From positions 1 through 38,408 of the forward strand of contig CAYZJB010000037.1 of the NCBI GenBank assembly GCA_964478735.1: a DNA stretch of 38,408 nucleotides, given 5' to 3'. The position numbers were made by a program, and so were the translations under genes. Numbering within the stretch: the first letter of the stretch is position 1; each line of letters opens with the position of its first letter. Under the pieces are notes generated by a model, which was given only the letters and a program-made list of their open reading frames with translations, did no database searches and had not been told where the DNA came from. Source of the stretch: CAYZJB01 sp964478735 (GTDB lineage Bacteria > CLD3 > SB21). Below, piece by piece: positions 16,066 to 22,831 of the stretch.

Positions 16066-16232
16066 ATTAATGTAATTTTGGCAGTCCTGGATGAACGCTT
16101 TTAGTTTAGAGCCAATAAAATCAAGAGTCAATCGGAACCTTCGATCTTGAGCATCATCTAAACAAAGCGATAAGCCTGTTTTGTTTTTCCGAATGGCGGA
16201 GTATCTTGACATTTCAAAAAAAGGAGTAACGC

Positions 16233-16574
16233 ATGAGTCGAGTTCAGGAATTTAACGAATACCGTCAACGCATGAATGACCGCATCCTGGCTGAGGACAA
16301 CAAGGCGGTCAAACGTTTTTTCGGAGTCGATACGCTGACCTATCAGGAAGGCGCGCTGAACGTCCGGACAAAGGAAATGCTGGGATTGGTTGCCTCGATG
16401 GTATTGCGTTGTGACGACTGCATTTCGTACCACATCACCAAATGTAAAGAAGCCGGTGTGACGCGAGCGGAAATGTTCGATATTTTTTCCGTCGGTCTTG
16501 TCGTCGGCGGCTCTATCGTCATTCCGCACATGCGCCGGGCGGTGGAGTTTTTGGATGAAATCGAGAACGGGTAG
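16233..16574 (+). CDS. AhpD-like carboxymuconolactone decarboxylase family protein with CxxC
   Basis: A 113-residue all-helical protein of the CMD/AhpD family. It has the redox-active motif CDDCISYH (CxxCxxxH, about residues 56-63) inside LGLVASMVLRCDDCISYHIT, then KEAGVTRAEMFDIF and VVGGSIVIPHMRRAVEFL. Such proteins act as small oligomeric peroxidases or thiol-disulfide enzymes. AAGGAG lies 8 bases upstream of the ATG. It ends 8 bases before the convergent YXWGXW gene and lies between the two small cytochrome genes. A second CMD protein that lacks the cysteines is at 22180-22503. Confidence 0.92.
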   Translation: MSRVQEFNEYRQRMNDRILAEDNKAVKRFFGVDTLTYQEGALNVRTKEMLGLVASMVLRCDDCISYHITKCKEAGVTRAEMFDIFSVGLVVGGSIVIPHMRRAVEFLDEIENG

Positions 16575-16582
16575 CCGCGGAT

Positions 16583-16861
16583 TCAGCGCGACCAGCGACC
16601 CTCAACCCACATCCATCCGCGTGGCGTTCGCTTCCAATATCCGGCTATCCACACGCGACCTGGCCGCATTTTTTTCCAGTGGCCGGAGATCCAAACCCAC
16701 CGACCTTTACGCCAGGCATAATGCCCGCTGACCCAAAAAAATCCTGCGTGCGGCCTCGCCGGAATGACTTCCTCGACTTCAACCGGTGGATCGGTGCGGA
16801 CATACGTTGGGGAACAGGAAAAAACGGAAAAGAGAATAAGGACAAGAATCGGAAATCTCAT
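16583..16861 (-). CDS. YXWGXW-repeat lipoprotein
   Basis: A 92-residue protein with a lipoprotein-type signal (about 1-16, VFSC lipobox) followed by Trp-rich repeats: FFWVSGHYAWRKGRWVWISG, then HWKKMRPGRVWIAGYWKRTP and RGWMWVEGRW. This is the YXWGXW repeat family, small surface or periplasmic proteins of unknown role. A GAGGG-type ribosome binding site precedes the ATG. Confidence 0.85.
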   Translation of the reverse strand: MRFPILVLILFSVFSCSPTYVRTDPPVEVEEVIPARPHAGFFWVSGHYAWRKGRWVWISGHWKKMRPGRVWIAGYWKRTPRGWMWVEGRWSR

Positions 16862-16990
16862 GACTCACTCCCTCGTTTTTCTATGAATCTAACAAGACTC
16901 GTGCCGGGAGGTAAGCCTTTAAAAACACGCTGTTTCCATCATTCACAGTGACGGAAAAACCGGCAAGATTTTGGAGATCAATACGTACAT

Positions 16991-17019
16991 AAAAAAAGAA
17001 CCCCGCATCTTTGCGGGGT
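16991..17019 (-). terminator. Rho-independent terminator of the 17383 cytochrome gene
   Basis: A perfect 8-bp stem, ACCCCGCA (17000-17007) with TGCGGGGT (17012-17019), and a 4-nt loop. On the minus strand it is followed, after TTC, by seven T (16991-16997). It lies 26 bases after the cytochrome stop codon. Confidence 0.9.
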
Positions 17020-17044
17020 CCTTTATATGCGCGTAAGAGGCGGG

Positions 17045-17383
17045 TTATTCTTTGGGCTTTTTCTGTTCAGCCAGCCAGGCCGAAAGCACTTTCAAATCGT
17101 CCGGAGTTCCTTTGAATTTTTTCATGTGTTTCTTGCCGTTGATGGCTTCTTTCTTTTCCAGATAGGCGGTTATCCATTCCGCCGCGCGGTCAATACCGAC
17201 GCTGGATAAATCCGATCCGGGCTCTTCGCCCTCTTCCACCGGACCGGCTTCAACTCCGGCCGCCGTCACGGAATGGCAAGCCTGGCACTTGTTGGCTGTG
17301 AAGATGGTTTTTCCGTCCGATCCCTCTTGGGCGAACAATGTGCCGGTCAGACCGCTCAGCAGTAAAAATAATAGATGTTTCAT
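17045..17383 (-). CDS. Small monohaem cytochrome c, short form
   Basis: A 112-residue paralogue of the cytochrome at 15630-16001. Signal peptide about 1-18 (ending LFAQ), then DGKTIFTANKCQACHSVTAA with one CQACH haem site, a short acidic linker (GPVEEGEEPGSD), and the conserved tail KKEAINGKKHMKKFKGTPDD with the probable axial Met. It should be a soluble periplasmic electron carrier. GGAGG lies 7 bases before the ATG. It is transcribed divergently from arsR; a palindrome at 17432-17445 lies between them. Confidence 0.9.
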   Translation of the reverse strand: MKHLLFLLLSGLTGTLFAQEGSDGKTIFTANKCQACHSVTAAGVEAGPVEEGEEPGSDLSSVGIDRAAEWITAYLEKKEAINGKKHMKKFKGTPDDLKVLSAWLAEQKKPKE

Positions 17384-17431
17384 ATCAAACCTCCGTCTGG
17401 CTTTACTTAAGACCTTTTTTCACAGCGGAGT

Positions 17432-17445
17432 ATGATAAAAATCAT
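17432..17445. promoter_or_regulatory. FNR-like palindrome between cytochrome gene and arsR
   Basis: ATGATAAAAATCAT is a perfect ATGAT-N4-ATCAT palindrome, one base per arm away from the FNR consensus TTGAT-N4-ATCAA. Its centre is about 55 bases before the cytochrome start at 17383, and it abuts the -35 hexamer of the divergent arsR promoter. It could activate the cytochrome gene under low oxygen. Confidence 0.5.
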
Positions 17446-17489
17446 TTGCTTGATCAGGGATATACATCTATACTTCGATAGTTATCGAA
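17446..17489 (+). promoter_or_regulatory. arsR promoter with ArsR operator
   Basis: TTGCTT (17446-17451) and TATACT (17469-17474) are 17 bases apart. The inverted repeat TTCGATA-GT-TATCGAA (17474-17489) starts on the last base of the -10 hexamer and covers the expected start of transcription near 17481. This is the classical position for a repressor. The same TTCGAT-N4-ATCGAA core recurs at 17876-17891. Confidence 0.75.
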
Positions 17490-17506
17490 ACGTTAAAGAT
17501 GACGCG

Positions 17507-17857
17507 ATGAACACCATAGGATCAACTTCCCGAATATTTAAGGCCCTGTCAGAGCCCAACCGACTGCGTATTCTCAAAATGCTACAGGTTCGAAACCTCT
17601 GTGTTTGCGAGATCACGGAAATTCTCGGTCTCGCCACATCGACGGTTTCGAACCATCTTTCGATACTTGCAGATGCTGGATTCATAATCGAAGAAAAAGA
17701 TGGAAGGTGGGTCAATTACCGGATCAATCCACATCCGAATGATCCCGTGGCAGGAGCCTTGGGATCATTACTGTACGGTTTGTTGAATGATCTAAATGAA
17801 ATCGCCTCCGATCGGCGACACGTCGGCGTGGTCGATCGAATCACGATTTGTAGGTGA
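17507..17857 (+). CDS. arsR: ArsR-family metalloregulatory repressor
   Basis: A 116-residue winged-helix repressor of the ArsR/SmtB family. Visible are RIFKALSEPNRLRILKMLQV (about 7-26), the arsenite-binding pair in NLCVCEITEI (CxC, as in the ELCVCDL of known As(III) sensors), the recognition helix LGLATSTVSNHLSIL and the wing AGFIIEEKDGRWVNYRI. It should bind the operators at 17474-17489 and 17876-17891 and release on arsenite or antimonite. I chose ATG 17507 because the family fold begins there and the longer frame runs through the promoter and operator. It heads the operon that continues to 22158. Confidence 0.93.
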   Translation: MNTIGSTSRIFKALSEPNRLRILKMLQVRNLCVCEITEILGLATSTVSNHLSILADAGFIIEEKDGRWVNYRINPHPNDPVAGALGSLLYGLLNDLNEIASDRRHVGVVDRITICR

Positions 17858-17875
17858 ATTTTTTTGTTCAAATGA

Positions 17876-17891
17876 TTCGATGAATATCGAA
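17876..17891 (+). promoter_or_regulatory. Second ArsR-type operator, before the permease gene
   Basis: TTCGAT-GAAT-ATCGAA has perfect 6-bp arms and the same core and spacing as the operator before arsR. It ends two bases before the permease ATG at 17894, covering the ribosome binding region, where no purine-rich site is evident. It may control a second promoter or act as a block to elongating polymerase. Confidence 0.7.
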
Positions 17892-17893
17892 AT

Positions 17894-19198
17894 ATGAACT
17901 GGAGACTTGAAATTCGGCACATGGTCTGGATCGTCGGGATTTTCGTGGCCGCTTATTTTTTACCGATTGGACATCCGCGTTTTGACCACGCCGTCACGGA
18001 TGCACTGGTGCTGGTACGATGGTACGCCCGTGAGCACGTTTTGCTCTGCCTTGTTCCGGCGTTTTTTATCGCGGGTGTGATTTCGGTCTTCATCAACCAG
18101 GCATCGATCATTAAGTATTTTGGTGCCTCGGCCAAAAAATGGTTGTCCTACTCGGTCGCCTCGATTTCCGGAACGATCCTCGCTGTCTGTTCATGCACGG
18201 TTTTGCCGCTTTTTTCAGGGATTTACCAAAAAGGCGCTGGACTTGGACCCGCGATGGCTTTTCTCTACTCCGGACCGGCGATCAATGTCCTTGCCATCAT
18301 CCTGACGGCACGCATTCTTGGTTTGGAGATGGGTGTGGCCCGTTTGATCGGTGCCGTGTCGTTTAGCGTGATCATCGGCGGTGTCATGGCGTGGATGTAC
18401 CGCAAGGAAGAAGCCGAAAAAACGCAGGCGACGTTTAACCTCCCGCAAACCGGTGAACCCCGCCCGTTATGGCAAACGGCGGGTCATTTTTTTATTCTCG
18501 TCGGGGTTTTGGTTTTTGCCAACTGGGGCAAGCCGGACACCGAAACCGGATTCTGGAAGTGGATGTTCGACCATAAATGGCTGGTCACGGGCGTGTTTGG
18601 ACTGCTTTTGGCCGCTTCGCTTATCCTTGTTCTCCGAATGAATCGTTATGTCGTGGTCACTGGCGTAGCGATTGTCGTGGTGGTCGCATATGTTTTTCCT
18701 GCCCAACCTCTCATTCCATTTACCTCCGCTGCGTTGTTGCTTACGGTATTGACGTCGATGACACCGGGAGAACCGCAGGAATGGATGGCGTCGACCTGGG
18801 ATTTTGCGAAGCAGATCCTACCTCTGCTCGGTCTGGGTGTACTGGCGGCCGGCTTCCTTCTGGGTTCACACGAGGGCAAAGGCGGCATCATTCCGGCCGA
18901 GTGGATCCAATCGCTCGTCGGCGGCAACTCGATCGCCTCGAACTTTTTTGCATCGATCGTCGGCGCGTTCATGTATTTCGCCACCCTGACGGAAGTGCCG
19001 ATTATTCAGGGTCTGCTCAACAGCGGCATGGGCAAAGGGCCGGCGCTGGCCCTGCTGCTCGCCGGACCTGCGCTGTCTCTTCCAAGTATGCTCGTGATCA
19101 AAAGTGTCATCGGATGGAATAAAACGGCGGTCTACGTGACGTTGGTTGTACTGATGTCGACCGTTGCCGGTCTTATGTACGGCATGAGCGAACCATGA
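17894..19198 (+). CDS. COG0701-type permease (ArsP-like)
   Basis: A 434-residue inner-membrane permease with about ten helices in two halves. The first half has LCLVPAFFIAGVISVFI, then GTILAVCSCTVLPLFSGIYQ with the conserved Cys-Ser-Cys, and AFLYSGPAINVLAIILTARI. The second half repeats the pattern with NFFASIVGAFMYFATLTEVP and ALALLLAGPALSLPSML. This is the predicted-permease family that includes ArsP, an exporter of trivalent organoarsenicals. Members often sit beside a small CxxC thioredoxin-like protein, as here at 19216. It follows arsR behind an operator-like repeat. The specific cargo is inferred from context only. Confidence 0.9.
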   Translation: MNWRLEIRHMVWIVGIFVAAYFLPIGHPRFDHAVTDALVLVRWYAREHVLLCLVPAFFIAGVISVFINQASIIKYFGASAKKWLSYSVASISGTILAVCSCTVLPLFSGIYQKGAGLGPAMAFLYSGPAINVLAIILTARILGLEMGVARLIGAVSFSVIIGGVMAWMYRKEEAEKTQATFNLPQTGEPRPLWQTAGHFFILVGVLVFANWGKPDTETGFWKWMFDHKWLVTGVFGLLLAASLILVLRMNRYVVVTGVAIVVVVAYVFPAQPLIPFTSAALLLTVLTSMTPGEPQEWMASTWDFAKQILPLLGLGVLAAGFLLGSHEGKGGIIPAEWIQSLVGGNSIASNFFASIVGAFMYFATLTEVPIIQGLLNSGMGKGPALALLLAGPALSLPSMLVIKSVIGWNKTAVYVTLVVLMSTVAGLMYGMSEP

Positions 19199-19215
19199 TG
19201 AAAAAAGGAGCGAAT

Positions 19216-19479
19216 ATGTTGGATATCAAAGTTCTCGGACCCGGCTGCGCAAATTGCGTCAAACTGGAAAATCTTTGTAAAGAAGTCGTCGGTGAAAATC
19301 ACCTCGATGCCACCATCGAAAAAATTACTGACGTCAACCGGTATGCCGACTTCGGCATCCTCCTGACGCCCGGACTCGTGGTCAACGGTAAAGTCTTGTC
19401 GAGCGGCAAAATTCCGACCCGGCATACACTGGAACACTGGTTAGCAGAGGCGGAAACTCAGACCCGGGTGAAAAAATGA
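19216..19479 (+). CDS. Small thioredoxin-like redox protein (TM0996/MTH895 type)
   Basis: An 87-residue thioredoxin-fold protein with the active site GPGCANCVKLENLCKEVV (CxxC at about residues 10-13), the cis-Pro region in ILLTPGLVVNGKVLSSGKIP, and a final helix. This is the redox-active disulfide family commonly paired with COG0701 permeases. It has no signal peptide, so it acts in the cytoplasm. I chose ATG 19216 because GGAG lies about 7 bases upstream; an in-frame ATG at 19195 falls inside the permease end. Its stop overlaps the start of the CcmH-like gene. Confidence 0.92.
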   Translation: MLDIKVLGPGCANCVKLENLCKEVVGENHLDATIEKITDVNRYADFGILLTPGLVVNGKVLSSGKIPTRHTLEHWLAEAETQTRVKK

Positions 19480-19940
19480 AAAACCTGTTGATCGTTTTTG
19501 TACTGATCTGCACTCCCGTCCTGCGTGCACAAACGGCAGCAGAAGACGACACGCTGAAGCACGTGAACCACATTGCCCGTCAGTTGATCGCGCCATGCTG
19601 TTGGAGCCAGACGGCCGATGCGCATCAATCGGACGCCGCCAAGGCGATCAAAGCCCAGATCCGTGACGGGTTACGCGCCGGATGGAGTGAAAAGCGGATC
19701 ATCGAACAAATAGTCGCCCAATACGGCGAAAAGATTCGAGCCGTACCGAAAGCGGAGGGTTTCAATCTGGCTTTGTGGATATCGATCGGATTGGTTGGAC
19801 TGATTGGGTCGGTTTTACTGTTTTTTTATCTCCGCCGGGTTTCACTCGCGGACCCGACGTCCCGGACGGATTCATTGACCGACAAAAGCCTCACCAGCAG
19901 AATTGAGAAAGAATTGGAACGGCTTGACGATATTAATTGA
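19476..19940 (+). CDS. CcmH/CycL-like cytochrome c biogenesis domain protein
   Basis: A 154-residue protein with a signal sequence (about 1-18), a periplasmic helical domain and a membrane helix near the C-terminus (about 103-122, LWISIGLVGLIGSVLLFFYL). The domain follows the CcmH layout, IARQLIAPCCWSQTADAHQS, then AAKAIKAQIRDGLRAGWSEK and IIEQIVAQYGEKI. The usual LRCxxC redox motif is replaced by APCCW, with two adjacent cysteines. In CcmH the motif keeps apocytochrome thiols reduced for haem attachment. Here it sits inside an arsenic operon between a redox protein and ACR3, so the role may be periplasmic thiol handling instead. It overlaps the previous gene by four bases. Confidence 0.82.
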   Translation: MKNLLIVFVLICTPVLRAQTAAEDDTLKHVNHIARQLIAPCCWSQTADAHQSDAAKAIKAQIRDGLRAGWSEKRIIEQIVAQYGEKIRAVPKAEGFNLALWISIGLVGLIGSVLLFFYLRRVSLADPTSRTDSLTDKSLTSRIEKELERLDDIN

Positions 19941-19962
19941 CAACAAAAATAAGAGGAGCGTT

Positions 19963-21024
19963 ATGAGCGGTATTTCCAAACAGCTGTCCTTCTTCGACCG
20001 CTACCTGACCTTGTGGATATTTCTCGTCATGTTCGTCGGCGTGGCGGGAGGATATTTTTTTCCTGGAATTGCCGCCATCTGGGATTCGTTTCGTGTCGGC
20101 ACGACGAATATCCCGATCGCCATCGGGCTCATTCTGATGATGTATCCTCCGCTGGCCAAGGTCAAATATGAAGAACTGCCGATCGTATTCAAGAACGTGA
20201 AGCTGCTGCTACTGTCTCTGGTTCAAAACTGGGTCGTCGGACCGCTCGTCATGTTTGTTTTTGCGGTTTTGCTCTTACCCGACAAGCCGGAGTTGATGAT
20301 CGGCGTGATTTTGGTCGGTCTCGCGCGGTGCATCGCGATGGTGCTCGTGTGGAACGACCTGGCGAAAGGCGACCCCGAGCTGGCCGCCGGGCTCGTCGCG
20401 TTCAATGCGTTGTTCCAGGTTTTCCTCTATTCGGTGTACGCCTATGTCTTCATCACTTTTCTCCCGCCGCTGTTTGGACTGCACGGCGCGTTGGTCGAGG
20501 TATCGATCGGCGAGATCGCCATAACGGTTTTGATTTACCTCGGTATTCCCTTTGTAGGCGGAATGTTGACGCGCATGATCTTGCTGCAGGTTCGCGATAA
20601 AAACTGGTATCATGAAAAATTCGTACCTAGAATATCGCCACTCACCCCTGCCGCTTTGCTGTTTACCATCTTTGTCATGTTTTCCCTCAAAGGCGAGAAG
20701 ATCGTCGAGCTGCCGATGGATGTGCTGCGAGTCGCCATCCCTTACACGCTCTATTTTGCCGTGATGTTTTTTGTTACGTTTTTCTTCGCCAAACGGATGG
20801 GGACGTCGTATGAAAAATCGACGACCGTGGCCTTTACCGCCGGCAGCAACGATTTTGAACTCGCCATCGCCGTGGCTGTGGCGGTTTTCGGGATCAACTC
20901 GCAAGCGGCGTTTGCAACCGTCATCGGACCCCTGGTCGAAGTGCCGGTGCTGATCCTGCTCGTCGACGTGGCGTTGTGGTTTAAGAAAAGATATTTCAGC
21001 GAAGGCGTTTCAATTGAACCGTGA
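19963..21024 (+). CDS. acr3: ACR3-family arsenite efflux permease
   Basis: A 353-residue inner-membrane protein with ten predicted helices of the ACR3 (arsenical resistance-3) family, which exports arsenite using the proton gradient. Signatures include LWIFLVMFVGVAGGYFFPGI, IAIGLILMMYPPLAKVKYEE, GLARCIAMVLVWNDLAKGD with the conserved functional Cys, GIPFVGGMLTRM and FTAGSNDFELAIAVAVAVFG. Length is normal. ATG 19963 is preceded by GAGGAG; an earlier in-frame ATG at 19903 lies inside the CcmH-like gene. It is the main resistance pump of the operon. Confidence 0.95.
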   Translation: MSGISKQLSFFDRYLTLWIFLVMFVGVAGGYFFPGIAAIWDSFRVGTTNIPIAIGLILMMYPPLAKVKYEELPIVFKNVKLLLLSLVQNWVVGPLVMFVFAVLLLPDKPELMIGVILVGLARCIAMVLVWNDLAKGDPELAAGLVAFNALFQVFLYSVYAYVFITFLPPLFGLHGALVEVSIGEIAITVLIYLGIPFVGGMLTRMILLQVRDKNWYHEKFVPRISPLTPAALLFTIFVMFSLKGEKIVELPMDVLRVAIPYTLYFAVMFFVTFFFAKRMGTSYEKSTTVAFTAGSNDFELAIAVAVAVFGINSQAAFATVIGPLVEVPVLILLVDVALWFKKRYFSEGVSIEP

Positions 21025-21062
21025 ATTTGGCAGACCGCCGTAGAGTTCAAGGAGAATCTCAT

Positions 21063-21467
21063 ATGAAATGGATTACCCGTACTATTTTTCTCGTCCTTTT
21101 TCTTTCATGTCAAAAGGCCGAGGATCGAACGCTTACCGTGGCCGCCGGCAGACAGGGAAAGCCCAAAGTAACCTTCGTCGAACTCGGTTCCGTCAACTGC
21201 ATCCCGTGCAGAATGATGCAGCCCGTCATGAAGGCCATTGAAGGTAAATACGGCGAACAGGTATGCGTCGTTTTCTACGACGTCTGGACCAAGGAACACA
21301 AGGCGTACGGCCGGCAATATGCAATCCGGCTCATCCCCACGCAGGTGTTTCTCGATGAAAACGGAAATGAGTTTTTCAGGCACGAGGGATTTTTTCCGGA
21401 GGAAGAAATTGATCGGTTGCTCCAGAATCGGGGATTGACTGTGGGACCGACCCCGCATGCTCGGTGA
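21063..21467 (+). CDS. Thioredoxin-fold lipoprotein
   Basis: A 134-residue protein with a lipoprotein signal (about 1-15, LFLSC lipobox) and a thioredoxin fold. The active site is NCIPCRMMQPVMKAIEGKYG (CxxC), followed by VVFYDVWTKEHKAYGRQYAI and the cis-Pro segment LIPTQVFLDENG. It should be an exported membrane-attached thiol reductase fed by the CcdA protein encoded right after it. AAGGAG lies about 8 bases before the ATG. Its end overlaps the CcdA start by 11 bases. Confidence 0.93.
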   Translation: MKWITRTIFLVLFLSCQKAEDRTLTVAAGRQGKPKVTFVELGSVNCIPCRMMQPVMKAIEGKYGEQVCVVFYDVWTKEHKAYGRQYAIRLIPTQVFLDENGNEFFRHEGFFPEEEIDRLLQNRGLTVGPTPHAR

Positions 21468-22158
21468 CGTGTTTACATCGTTGGTTCAGGCCCTGACCGG
21501 GTCGATCCTCGTTGCCGCTTCCGCATCTCTGGCATGGGGAGTTCTCAGTATTGCGTTGTCGCCTTGCCATCTGGCGAGTATACCGCTCATCGTCGGATTT
21601 CTGACCGCTGGCGGCGGCTTGACCGTTCGCCGCACCGTTGCTCTTTCGACGGTGTTCGCATCCGGGATTCTGATGACCGTTGTCATCATCGGTGTTGTCA
21701 CGGCCTCATTGGGCCGATTGATGGGAGATATCGGAACGGTCGGTAATTACACCGTCGCGGGTATTTTTCTTTTGATGGGGCTGTATCTCATGGATGTGAT
21801 CGCCCTTCCGTCGTTCGGGCTCGATCTTCGACCAACCCGAAGCCAAGGTTTCGGCGCGGCATTCATACTCGGCCTGCTGTTTGGAGTCGCGCTGGGTCCC
21901 TGCACCTTTGCCTTCATGGCGCCGGTCATCGGTGTCGTCTTTCACACCGCCACGACCGACATCCGGTTCGGTTTGATCTTATTCGCGGCATTTGCCATCG
22001 GGCATTGCGGCGTGATTGCGTGTGCGGGCTCGCTCGCAACCACGGTCCAGCGCTATCTGAATTGGACCGGGAATTCACGTGCGACCGTCTGGCTGCGCAG
22101 GATCTGTGGCTTTCTGGTCGTCCTTGGTGGGATTTATCTGATCTTGACGATTCCGTAA
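21457..22158 (+). CDS. ccdA: CcdA/DsbD-type transmembrane thiol transporter
   Basis: A 233-residue protein with six predicted membrane helices. The two conserved cysteines that carry reducing equivalents across the membrane are in LSPCHLASIPLIVGFLTAGG (about 28-47) and GVALGPCTFAFMAPVIGVVF. The C-terminal GHCGVIACAG segment adds further cysteines. It passes electrons from cytoplasmic thioredoxin to periplasmic partners, here probably the lipoprotein at 21063 and perhaps the CcmH-like protein. It is the last gene of the arsenic-type operon and is followed at once by a hairpin. Confidence 0.93.
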   Translation: MLGDVFTSLVQALTGSILVAASASLAWGVLSIALSPCHLASIPLIVGFLTAGGGLTVRRTVALSTVFASGILMTVVIIGVVTASLGRLMGDIGTVGNYTVAGIFLLMGLYLMDVIALPSFGLDLRPTRSQGFGAAFILGLLFGVALGPCTFAFMAPVIGVVFHTATTDIRFGLILFAAFAIGHCGVIACAGSLATTVQRYLNWTGNSRATVWLRRICGFLVVLGGIYLILTIP

Positions 22159-22176
22159 GCAGGCGATCCCGCCTGC
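22159..22176 (+). terminator. Probable terminator of the ars operon
   Basis: A perfect 7-bp stem GCAGGCG (22159-22165) and CGCCTGC (22170-22176) around ATCC directly follows the CcdA stop codon. A weak T-rich stretch comes after it on the plus strand. It lies between two convergent genes and may stop transcription in both directions. Confidence 0.6.
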
Positions 22177-22179
22177 ATG

Positions 22180-22503
22180 TTATTTCCCTTTTTGTTCATC
22201 CAAAATATCATTGGCCCACGTCAGCGCCGCCATCATGCCTGGCAATCCGATGGTCGGCAACGAGAGGACTACGGCGTGCCGTATCTCCTCGGGAGTCAAT
22301 CCGACGGCAAGCGCTTTGCGGACGTGAGAGTGCACGGCTCCCTCCATCCTGGCTCCGGTGGAAATTCCGATTTTGATCAACGCTCGTGTTTTTTCATCAA
22401 GCGGACCGTTGCCATGAACGGCCGCCCCAAGGTCATTGTACGCTTCCGCCACGGCAGGAAAATCGCCCATGAAGCGTTGAAATTTTTTTGGAATCTCCGA
22501 CAT
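22180..22503 (-). CDS. Carboxymuconolactone decarboxylase family protein without CxxC
   Basis: A 107-residue helical protein of the CMD family: KTRALIKIGISTGARMEGAV, then HSHVRKALAVGLTPEEIRHA and VVLSLPTIGLPGMMAALTWA. Where AhpD-like relatives have CxxC (as at 16233-16574) it has M-E-G-A, so it cannot use the cysteine peroxidase chemistry; the His pair is kept. ATG 22503 has AAGGAG about 9 bases upstream; the longer frame runs into the pseudogene. It is the last gene downstream of the molybdoenzyme operon. Function unknown. Confidence 0.9.
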   Translation of the reverse strand: MSEIPKKFQRFMGDFPAVAEAYNDLGAAVHGNGPLDEKTRALIKIGISTGARMEGAVHSHVRKALAVGLTPEEIRHAVVLSLPTIGLPGMMAALTWANDILDEQKGK

Positions 22504-22532
22504 AGCCTGTTGCTCCTTTTTTTTGAGTGAAT

Positions 22533-22831
22533 TTACGCCTTTGAAATCCGAACGCAAATTTCTTTGTGAACCGCCATTCCCGAAAGAGGATCGTATTTGG
22601 TCACGTTCAAAACGCCGTAGGGACTCCGTGATGCTGAGTCTGCCTGCCGAGCGCCGTGGAACCAAACCCATGTTGTGCTCCGATAACTTCGGGATGAATA
22701 CGTTTGGACAGTTTTGCCTCGCCCCTGACCGTTCGGTGATTCGATATATATGGCATCGGCGGCGTTGGGACACGATAGCCACTGATCATGAGATGGAGCA
22801 TCGATAAGTACTTTGCCATAATGCACTTTCA
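22533..22831 (-). pseudogene. C-terminal remnant of a second molybdopterin oxidoreductase
   Basis: Right after the stop of the 1085-residue molybdoenzyme, two minus-strand frames together spell the C-terminal molybdopterin-dinucleotide-binding region of another CISM-family enzyme. One frame gives DAIYIESPNG. A second gives GEAKLSKRIHPEVIGAQHGF followed by GSTALGRQ. The first returns with GVLNVTKYDPLSGMAVHKEI and ends CVRISKA at a proper stop. At least two frameshifts are needed, and the N-terminal ~85-90% of the gene, with the Fe-S and active-site parts, is missing. The tail differs clearly from that of the intact enzyme, so it is not a simple partial duplication of it. It is a dead relic, probably left by a deletion between two neighbouring genes. 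Confidence 0.8.
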
